Assembly: GCF_030657435.1 (NCBI RefSeq)
Contig: NZ_JAUTWS010000045.1
Location: forward strand, 1 to 50,122
Direction of reading: 5' to 3'
DNA: 50,122 bases
Origin: Paracraurococcus lichenis
Lineage (GTDB): Bacteria > Pseudomonadota > Alphaproteobacteria > Acetobacterales > Acetobacteraceae
Part shown: piece by piece, positions 42,605 through 50,122 of the stretch
Numbering within the stretch: the first letter of the stretch is position 1
How the letters are laid out: each line of letters begins with the position of its first letter
Made by a program: the position numbers and the translations under genes
The notes under the pieces: model-generated
The model's database searches: none
What the model was told of the DNA's origin: nothing
Seen by the model: the letters and a program-made list of their open reading frames with translations, nothing else

Positions 42605-43890
42605 GGGTCGCGCTGGTCAATCCGCCCTGGCGTTTCGATGGCAGCATCTACTTCGGCTGCCGCGCGCCGCACCTGCCGCTGGAACTCGGCTATGCGAAGA
42701 GCCTGCTAGAGGCGGCGGGACATGAGGTCCTGCTGCTCGACGCGCATCTCTGTGGCCTGACGGAGGCCGAGGCGGTTGCACAGGTCGCGGCCTTCACCCC
42801 GGACATGACCGTGGTGACGACGGCGCCGAGCTACCTGTTCTGGCGCTGCGCACCACCGGAATTGCGCGTGCCGCGGGCGTTCCTGCTGGCGCTCGGCGGC
42901 CGCGGCGGGCGCACCGTCGCGGTCGGCCCGCATGGCTCCGCGACGCCCGGCGCGGCGCTGCGGAAGCTCGACGTGGATGTCGTGGTGCGCGGCGAATGCG
43001 AGGAGATCATCCTGCGCCTCGCGGAGGCGCGCGACCTCGCCGATGTGCCGTCCATCGCCTGGCAGGAGTCCGGGCGCATGCGGACAACGGGCGGCCCGCA
43101 TGCCGGCAAGTTCACGGACCTGCCGGCGCTGCACTGGCCCGATGACTGGGTCCGCCGCCACCGGCATCATCATCATCGCTTCGATTGCGAGCCGACGGTG
43201 CCAGGCGCGGAGGTCGAGGCCTCCCGCGGCTGTCCCTATACCTGTTCCTTCTGCGCCAAGCTCGATTTCCGCGACGCCTATCGCCGGCGCGTGCTCGGCC
43301 CGCTGCTGGAGGAGATCGACGGCCTCGCCGCGCAGGGCGTCGGCTATCTCTACTTCATCGATGAGATCTTCCTGCCGCAGCGGCCGCTGCTGGAGGCGCT
43401 GGTGGGGCGCGGCCTGCAATTCGGCATCCAGACGCGCATCGACCTGTGGAAGCCGGAGATGCTCGACCTGCTCGGCCGCGCCGGCTGCGTCTCCATCGAG
43501 GCCGGGGTGGAGAGCCTGACGCCGGAAGGGCGCGCCGCCCTCGACAAGAACTGCCGCATGACGACGGAGGAACTGTCCGAGCGCCTGCTCTATGCGAAGC
43601 GGCGGGTGCCCTTCGTGCAGGCGAACCTGATCAAGACGGCGGGGGACGATCCGGCCATGGTCGCGGCCTGGCGCGAGGACCTGCAGCGCGGTGGCGTCTG
43701 GGCCAACGACCCGGTGCCGCTCTATCCCTATCCGAGCTCGCCCGATTACCTGCGGCTCTGGGGCCCGCCGGACGATCTGGCCTGGGAGCGCGCGCATGCG
43801 CATTACCTCGGCCAGTTCGCGCGGCTGAGCGACATCCAGGAGGAGCAGGTATTGCCGCTGGCCGAGCTCGAAGCGGCGTGTTGCCGATGA
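42601..43890 (+). CDS. B12-binding domain radical SAM protein
   Basis: A 429-residue enzyme. An N-terminal cobalamin-binding-like domain carries DAHLCG at 47-52, which fits the D-x-H-x-x-G motif (lower ligand His 49). The radical-SAM cluster is at Cys 211, 215, 218 (CPYTCSFC), followed by a TIM-barrel with YFIDEIF and GIQTRIDLW. A His-rich patch (RHRHHHHRF, about residue 185-193) precedes the cluster. Such proteins do C- or P-methylation or rearrangement on sugars and natural products. From memory it fits TIGR04295 of the rhizo-twelve cluster. GTG start coupled by GTGA. Confidence 0.9.
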   Translation: MRVALVNPPWRFDGSIYFGCRAPHLPLELGYAKSLLEAAGHEVLLLDAHLCGLTEAEAVAQVAAFTPDMTVVTTAPSYLFWRCAPPELRVPRAFLLALGGRGGRTVAVGPHGSATPGAALRKLDVDVVVRGECEEIILRLAEARDLADVPSIAWQESGRMRTTGGPHAGKFTDLPALHWPDDWVRRHRHHHHRFDCEPTVPGAEVEASRGCPYTCSFCAKLDFRDAYRRRVLGPLLEEIDGLAAQGVGYLYFIDEIFLPQRPLLEALVGRGLQFGIQTRIDLWKPEMLDLLGRAGCVSIEAGVESLTPEGRAALDKNCRMTTEELSERLLYAKRRVPFVQANLIKTAGDDPAMVAAWREDLQRGGVWANDPVPLYPYPSSPDYLRLWGPPDDLAWERAHAHYLGQFARLSDIQEEQVLPLAELEAACCR

Positions 43891-45011
43891 GCGACGCGCG
43901 ACGCCTGCGGCTGCTGATGACGGCGGATGCGGTGGGCGGGGTCTGGACCTATGCGCTGGACCTCGCGGGTGCCCTCGCGCCGCACGGCGTGGAGACGGTG
44001 CTGGCGGTGATGGGGCCACGACCCGCGCCCGACCAGCGCGCAGCGGCGCAGCGCGTGCCCGGCCTGCGTCTGCTTGAGACGGATCTGCCGCTGGAATGGC
44101 TGGCCGGCTCCGCGGCGGAGGTGCTGGGCTCCGGCCAGGCGCTCGCCCGGCTCGCGCAGCAGACCGGCGCCGATCTCGTCCACCTGAACGCGCCGGGGCC
44201 GGCCGCCGCCGCAGGTTTTCCCGTGCCGGTTCTGGTGGCCTGCCATTCCTGCCTGGCGACCTGGTGGCAGGCGGTGCGCGGCAGCGAGATGCCGGCGGAT
44301 TTCCGTTGGCGCGCGGAGCTGACGGCGCGCGGCTATCGCGCGGCCGACCTGCTGGTGGCGCCGAGCGCTGCCTTCGCGGCCGCGACGCGGGCAGCCTATC
44401 GCCTGCCCGCGGCACCGATCGTGGTGCCGAATGCGCGGCAGCCGGCCGTGGCATCTGCCATGGATGCCGCGCAACCCTTCGCCTTCACCGCCGGTCGCCT
44501 GTGGGACGAAGGCAAGGATGCCGCGACGCTCGACCGCGCGGCCGCGCTTCTGCCCTTCCCGCTCATGGCGGCTGGACCCCTGGAAGGGCCGCATGGCGCG
44601 CAGGCGGCATTCGCGCATCTGCGTCGGCTCGGCCGCCTTTCCACTATGGAAGTCGCGGCATGGCTCGCCGCGCGGCCGATCTTCGCCTCCGCCGCGCGCT
44701 ACGAGCCCTTCGGCCTGACCGTGCTCGAGGCCGCGCAGGCCGGATGCGCGCTGGTGCTGGCGGACACGCCGGTGTTCCGCGAGTTGTGGGCCGATGCGGC
44801 GGTCTTCGTGCCGCCGGGCGATGCACCGGCTTTCGCGGATGCGATCCATCGTCTCGCCATGGACGGGGAACGGCGCCGCGCGCTTGGCGTTGCGGCCGGG
44901 GAACGGGCGCGCCACTACGGTCCGGAGGCGCAGGCGCAGGCGATGCTCGCGGCCTATCGCCGGCTCCTCCAGGGGGCTCACCATCAGACGGGAAGGGACG
45001 CCGCCGCGTGA
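43887..45011 (+). CDS. GT4-family glycosyltransferase
   Basis: A 374-residue GT-B glycosyltransferase. The N-terminal half opens MTADAVGGVWTYALDLAGAL, a classic GT4 acceptor-domain glycine loop. The C-terminal half has AGRLWDEGKDAATLDRA (donor phosphate loop) and ARYEPFGLTVLEAAQAGCAL (the E-x7-E type motif). The ATG overlaps the radical-SAM stop (ATGA), and the next gene is coupled by GTGA. Sugar and acceptor are unknown. Confidence 0.92.
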   Translation: MSDARRLRLLMTADAVGGVWTYALDLAGALAPHGVETVLAVMGPRPAPDQRAAAQRVPGLRLLETDLPLEWLAGSAAEVLGSGQALARLAQQTGADLVHLNAPGPAAAAGFPVPVLVACHSCLATWWQAVRGSEMPADFRWRAELTARGYRAADLLVAPSAAFAAATRAAYRLPAAPIVVPNARQPAVASAMDAAQPFAFTAGRLWDEGKDAATLDRAAALLPFPLMAAGPLEGPHGAQAAFAHLRRLGRLSTMEVAAWLAARPIFASAARYEPFGLTVLEAAQAGCALVLADTPVFRELWADAAVFVPPGDAPAFADAIHRLAMDGERRRALGVAAGERARHYGPEAQAQAMLAAYRRLLQGAHHQTGRDAAA

Positions 45012-46114
45012 GGCTCGCCTATCTGACGCATTCGCTCGAGTCCTGCTGGAACCACGGTAACGCGCATTTCCTGCGTGGCGTGCTGGCGGAGATGCAGGAG
45101 CGCGGGCATGACGTCCTTGCGCTGGAACCCGTCGAATCCTGGAGCCGCGACAACCTGCTGCGTGACCATGGCGAGGCCGGGCTGGACGCCTTCCGCGCAG
45201 CCTATCCGCAGTTGCAGCCGCGGCGCTACCGCAATGCCGGCGATATCGAGGCCGCGCTGGACGGCGCCGACCTCATCATCGTCCACGAATGGAACGAGCC
45301 GGCCATCGTCGCGGCGGTCGGTCGCCTGCGCCGCCTCGGCGCGCGCTTCACGCTGCTGTTTCACGACACGCACCATCGCGCCGTCAGCGACCCGGAGGCG
45401 ATCCGGCGCTTCGACCTCGAGGGCTATGATGGCGTGCTCGCCTTCGGCGAGGCGCTTTCCGCGGTCTATCGTCGCTGGGGCTGGGGCGGCCGCGTCTTCA
45501 CCTGGCACGAGGCGGCGGATACGCGCCTGTTTCACCCGCCGACGACGGAAGTTGCACGCGACGGTCTGGTCTGGATCGGCAATTGGGGCGACGAGGAGCG
45601 GAGCGAGGAACTGGAGCGCTTCCTGCTGCAACCGGCCGAGGAGGCCGGCCTGCGGCTCGACATCCATGGCGTGCGCTACCCCGACCACGCATTGCGGATG
45701 CTCGCGGCGCATGGCGCGCGCTACCGCGGCTGGTTGCCGAATGCCCGGGCGCCGGAGGTCTTCGCGCGGCATCTCGCCACGGTGCATGTCCCGCGACGCT
45801 TCTACCTCGACCTCCTGCCGGGCATTCCGACCATCCGGGTCTTCGAGGCGCTGGCCTGCGGCATTCCGCTGCTCTGCTCGCCCTGGCGGGATGCGGAAGG
45901 GCTGTTCCGGCCCGGCCAGGACTACCTGGTCGCACGCGACGGGGCGGAGATGACGCGGTATCTGCGCGCCGTGCAGGAGGATGCCGGGCTGCGCGCCAGC
46001 CTGGTCGCGTATGGCCTCGAGAGCATCCGCGCCCGCCATACCTGCGCGCATCGGGTGGAGGAATTGCTGGGCATCGTCGCCCGGCTGCGCGCGCCGACGG
46101 AGGCCGTGGCATGA
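45008..46114 (+). CDS. CgeB-like glycosyltransferase (copy 2)
   Basis: A 368-residue GT-B-like protein. It opens with a CgeB-type strand and glycine loop (LTHSLESCWNHGNAHFLRGV). It also has HEWNEPAIV at about 95-103, which is reminiscent of glycosidase motifs but lies in a Rossmann strand here. The C-terminal nucleotide-sugar part is TIRVFEALACGIPLLCSPW. GTG start coupled to the previous gene by GTGA. It is one of three adjacent relatives on this strand, clearly less similar to the others than copies 1 and 4 are to each other. Confidence 0.85.
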   Translation: MRLAYLTHSLESCWNHGNAHFLRGVLAEMQERGHDVLALEPVESWSRDNLLRDHGEAGLDAFRAAYPQLQPRRYRNAGDIEAALDGADLIIVHEWNEPAIVAAVGRLRRLGARFTLLFHDTHHRAVSDPEAIRRFDLEGYDGVLAFGEALSAVYRRWGWGGRVFTWHEAADTRLFHPPTTEVARDGLVWIGNWGDEERSEELERFLLQPAEEAGLRLDIHGVRYPDHALRMLAAHGARYRGWLPNARAPEVFARHLATVHVPRRFYLDLLPGIPTIRVFEALACGIPLLCSPWRDAEGLFRPGQDYLVARDGAEMTRYLRAVQEDAGLRASLVAYGLESIRARHTCAHRVEELLGIVARLRAPTEAVA

Positions 46115-47205
46115 GGATCGCGTTCTACGGCTCGAGCCTGCTTTCCTCCTACTGGAACGGCGCGGCCACCTATTATCGCGGCCTGATCCAGGAGCTGCAT
46201 CGGCACGGCTACCGGACCACCTTCTACGAGCCCGATGCCTTCGACCGCCAGCAGCACCGCGACATCGCCCCGCCGGACTGGGCCGAGGTCCGGGTCTATC
46301 CGGCGACCGAGGCCGCGCTGCGGGAGGTGATCGCCGAGGCCGCGCGGGCGGATGTCGTGGTGAAGGCGAGCGGCGTCGGCGTCTTCGACACCGAGCTGCT
46401 GCAGGGCGTCATGGCGGCCGCGCGGCCGGAGGCGATCCGCATCTTCTGGGACGTGGATGCGCCGGCGACGCTCGCGGAAATCGCCGCCGCGCCGGACCAC
46501 CCGCTGCGGCGCGCGCTGCCCGGCCTCGACCTCGTCCTCACCTATGGCGGCGGCCCGCCCGTCGTGCAGGCCTATGAGGGCTTCGGGGCGCGCCGCTGCG
46601 TGCCGGTCTACAACGCGCTCGACCCCGCCACCCATCATCCGGTCGCGGCGGAGGAGCGCTTCGCATCGGACCTCGCCTTCCTCGGCAATCGCCTGCCGGA
46701 CCGGGAGGCGCGGGTGGAGGAGTTCTTCCTGCGCCCGGCCGCGCTGCTGCCGGACAGGCGTTTCCTGATCGGCGGCAATGGCTGGCACGACAAGCCGATG
46801 CCGCCGAATGTCCGCCATATCGGGCATGTCTATACGCGCGAGCACAATGCCTTCAACGCAACGCCGCTGGCGGTGCTGAACATCGCGCGGGACAGCATGG
46901 CGCAGGTCGGCTACTCGCCGGCGACCCGGGTCTTCGAGGCCGCGGGGGCCGGGGCCTGCCTCATCACCGATGCCTGGGTCGGGCTGGAGCTCTTCCTGCG
47001 GGACGGAGAGGAGGTGCTGGTCGCGCGCGATGGTGCGGAGGTGGCCGCCCATCTCGCCGCGCTCACGCCCGGTCGCGCGCGCGCCATCGGCGAGGCGGCG
47101 CGCGCCAGGATCATGGCGCAGCACACCTACGCCCGCCGCGGCGCGCAGGTGGACGCGCTGCTGCGTGAGGTCGCGGCGCGGCGCCGCGCAGGCCAGGCGG
47201 CATGA
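46111..47205 (+). CDS. CgeB-like glycosyltransferase (copy 3)
   Basis: A 364-residue GT-B-like protein. Opening YGSSLLSSYWNGAATYYRGL with the conserved WN/WG-N-G glycine loop, IRIFWDVDAPATLAEI (equivalent to FYDIDTPVTL of copies 1 and 4), and a C-terminal GYSPATRVFEAAGAGACLIT donor site. Coupled by ATGA on both sides. It is likely to add one residue of the glycan backbone; specificity unknown. Confidence 0.87.
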   Translation: MRIAFYGSSLLSSYWNGAATYYRGLIQELHRHGYRTTFYEPDAFDRQQHRDIAPPDWAEVRVYPATEAALREVIAEAARADVVVKASGVGVFDTELLQGVMAAARPEAIRIFWDVDAPATLAEIAAAPDHPLRRALPGLDLVLTYGGGPPVVQAYEGFGARRCVPVYNALDPATHHPVAAEERFASDLAFLGNRLPDREARVEEFFLRPAALLPDRRFLIGGNGWHDKPMPPNVRHIGHVYTREHNAFNATPLAVLNIARDSMAQVGYSPATRVFEAAGAGACLITDAWVGLELFLRDGEEVLVARDGAEVAAHLAALTPGRARAIGEAARARIMAQHTYARRGAQVDALLREVAARRRAGQAA

Positions 47206-48307
47206 GCGACCGGCCCCTGCGCCTCGTCGTCCTCGGGCTCAGCCTGTCCTCCGCCTGGGGCAATGGCCACGCCACCACCTACCGCGCTCTGCTCAAGGCC
47301 TTCGCCGCGCGCGGGCATCGCGTGCTGTTCCTCGAACGCGACGTGCCCTGGTATGCCAGCCAGCGCGACCTGGCGTCGCCGGACTATTGCGAACTCGTGC
47401 TGTATCGCGATCTCGATGACCTGCGGCGCTGGCAGGACGACATCGCCGCGGCCGATGCGGTGGTCCTCGGCTCCTATGTCCCGCAGGGTGTCGCCGTCGG
47501 CGACCTAGTGCAGCGGATCGCGCGCGGCGCCACCGCCTTCTACGACATCGATACGCCGGTGACCCTGGCGAAGCTCGCGCGCGACGACGAGGAGTACATC
47601 GCCGCGCGGCAGGTGCCGCAGTTCGACCTCTATCTCTCCTTCACCGGCGGGCCGACGCTGCGCCGGCTCGAGCGCGAGTACGGCGCCCCGGCGGCGCGCG
47701 TGCTGCATTGCTCGGTCGATCCTGCCGTCTACCAGCCGCTCGGCGGGCCGCGGCGCTGGGACCTGAGCTACCTCGGCACCTACAGCGACGACCGCCAGCC
47801 GATGCTCGAGGCGCTGCTGCTCGAGCCCGCGCGTCGGGCGCCGCAGCTTCGCTTCGTCGTCGCCGGCGCGCAGTATCCGGCCGGCATCGACTGGCCGGCG
47901 AATGTCGAGCGGCTGGAGCATGTCGCGCCCGCCGACCACCCCGCCTTCTACACCGCCAGCCGCTTCACCCTGAACGTCACGCGGCAGGACATGGTGCAGG
48001 CCGGACACAGTCCGAGCGTCCGTCTCTTCGAGGCAGGGGCCTGCGGAACCCCTGTCATTTCCGATACCTGGGACGGGATCGAGGCCTTGTTCCGGCCGGG
48101 CGAGGAGATCCTCCTTGCCACGCGGCCGGGGCAGGTGCTCGACATCCTGCTCGGCACGGCGGAGCCGGCGCGGGACCGGCTCGCCGCGGCCTTCCGGCAA
48201 CGCGTGCTCGGCGCCCATACGGCGGCGCATCGCGCGGCGGAGCTGGAAGGTCATCTGCGTGCGGCCCTGCGCCGCCACGATCATCTTGCAAGGGAGCAGG
48301 CGGCCAC

Positions 48308-48311
<4 letters not shown>
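47202..48311 (+). CDS. CgeB-like glycosyltransferase (copy 4)
   Basis: A 369-residue protein that is the close paralogue of the gene at 34529-35602 on the other strand: both share the block SSxWGNGHAT, ERDVxxYAS, FYDIDTPVTL and the DLSYLGTY-x-DRQP segment. Its C-terminal site is GHSPSVRLFEAGACGTPVIS. ATG coupled to copy 3; the following decarboxylase gene is coupled by GTGA. Paralogy across the two divergent units suggests an old duplication inside the locus. Confidence 0.89.
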
Positions 48312-49390
<1,079 letters not shown>

Positions 49391-49504
49391 GCGTTGATCG
49401 CGCCTGGATGCTGCTCGCGCCGCGTGATCCGTTTCGTCAAGGCTGCGTGCGCAGGATGCGGTTGCGGGTTTCCTCCGCTGCCGATGCTGCGTAGCAGGGA
49501 AGCG

Positions 49505-50119
49505 ATGACACGCCGGACCTTCCTCCTTGCGGCCGCTGCGGTCGCCCTCGGGCCTCACGGCGCCTGGGCCGCGACGCGGCGCGTCGGCCCCGTCGCGCGG
49601 CGCCTGTCGCTGCGGCACCTGGCGACGGGCGACCGCTTCGATGGCCCCTGGCATGACGGCCGGGCGCCCGATCCTGCGGCCATGGCGGACCTGTCGCAGG
49701 TGCTGGCGGATAGCCGCACCCATGCGGTGATGCCCTTCGATCCCATGGCGATCGAGGTGCTGTGGGAGGTCGCGCGGCGCGCGCGCCTTGCCGGTCCGCT
49801 GACGATCCTCTCCGGCTATCGCACGCCGGAGACCAACCGCTTCGTGCATGGCGCCGGCGACAGCCAGCACCTGCGGGCGGGCGCAGTGGACGTGCTGCTG
49901 CCGGCGGAGCAGGTGGCGGGCTTCGGCGAACAGGCGCTCAAACTCGGCCGCGGCGGCGTTGGGATCTATGCGCGGCGCAGCTTCGTGCATCTCGACAGCG
50001 GGCCGGTGCGCGCCTGGGGCGATCTGCCGGACGGCGTCGCCCTGGCGCATGCCAAGCCGGTGCCGGTCGATCCCCTGGCGAAGATGGCCGAGGCCTGGGC
50101 GCAGACGCGCCTGCCCTAA
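49505..50119 (+). CDS. DUF882/YcbK-like peptidase M15-type protein
   Basis: A 204-residue exported protein. N-terminal signal MTRRTFLLAAAAVALG with an RR pair, likely cut at AWA. The core has TILSGYRTPETN, HLRAGAVDVLLP (zinc His and Asp) and FVHLDSGPVRAWG (second zinc His), the DUF882/peptidase M15A pattern of D-Ala-D-Ala-type or peptidoglycan endopeptidases. Start ATG 49505 with GGGA nearby; the frame extends upstream without a signal peptide. It follows the glycan unit by 114 bp and may be independent of it. Confidence 0.9.
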   Translation: MTRRTFLLAAAAVALGPHGAWAATRRVGPVARRLSLRHLATGDRFDGPWHDGRAPDPAAMADLSQVLADSRTHAVMPFDPMAIEVLWEVARRARLAGPLTILSGYRTPETNRFVHGAGDSQHLRAGAVDVLLPAEQVAGFGEQALKLGRGGVGIYARRSFVHLDSGPVRAWGDLPDGVALAHAKPVPVDPLAKMAEAWAQTRLP

Positions 50120-50122
50120 GCA

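Overview
The window is GC-rich chromosomal DNA (roughly 70% G+C by eye) with about 44 protein genes, one tRNA gene and several terminator-like hairpins. Gene content points to an alphaproteobacterium, most likely Acetobacteraceae (Roseomonas-like). The pointers are a Bug/TctC solute receptor, an alphaproteobacterial-type uracil-DNA glycosylase, an electron-transfer-flavoprotein dehydrogenase and the overall codon bias. The genus is inference. No insertion sequence, rRNA, CRISPR array or prophage module was seen.

Region 1 (1-6800) is core-type: the 3' end of a UDP-glucose dehydrogenase, phosphomannomutase/phosphoglucomutase, then on the minus strand lytic transglycosylase and MoaB, uracil-DNA glycosylase, and on the plus strand ETF-ubiquinone oxidoreductase. 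Region 2 (7049-12718) is one very large gene for an SGNH/sialate-esterase-like protein with a tandem array of 117-118-residue RTX-like repeats and a C-terminal VCBS/FG-GAP-like domain. Region 3 (12762-17664) holds a Bug receptor, cupin plus class II aldolase, a TPR lipoprotein overlapping ispE, and tRNA-Gln(TTG).

Region 4 (17665-24087) is accessory. A minus-strand set encodes a repeat protein built of six PQGF-type modules, a small prodomain-like protein that seems to start at CTG, and a subtilase. A small unknown gene follows, and then a plus-strand deaminase with an N-terminal NTPase-like domain that resembles the anti-phage dCTP deaminase AvcD. The repeat protein, prodomain and subtilase set is the best candidate for an undescribed system.

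Region 5 (24150-27201) is catabolic: an ABM-fold monooxygenase, an HSL-type esterase and a GMC oxidoreductase.

Region 6 (27198-49390) is a divergent carbohydrate locus around a 287-bp intergenic region at 40165-40451. Leftward runs a tightly packed 13-gene unit: inositol-3-phosphate synthase, histidine phosphatase, methyltransferase, permuted glycosidase, topoisomerase IB, CgeB-like glycosyltransferase, nucleotidyltransferase, GT4, GNAT, phosphopentomutase, methyltransferase, GH5-like hydrolase and Ca2+/cation antiporter-like protein. Rightward runs an 8-gene unit whose seven junctions are all 4-base ATGA/GTGA overlaps: two epimerases, a B12/radical-SAM enzyme, four glycosyltransferases and a UDP-glucuronate decarboxylase. 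A DUF882 peptidase follows at the window end. Together these genes look like a pathway for an unusual, perhaps inositol- and pentose-containing, glycan. From memory it resembles the conserved cluster called rhizo-twelve in TIGRFAM notes; that match is not verified here.
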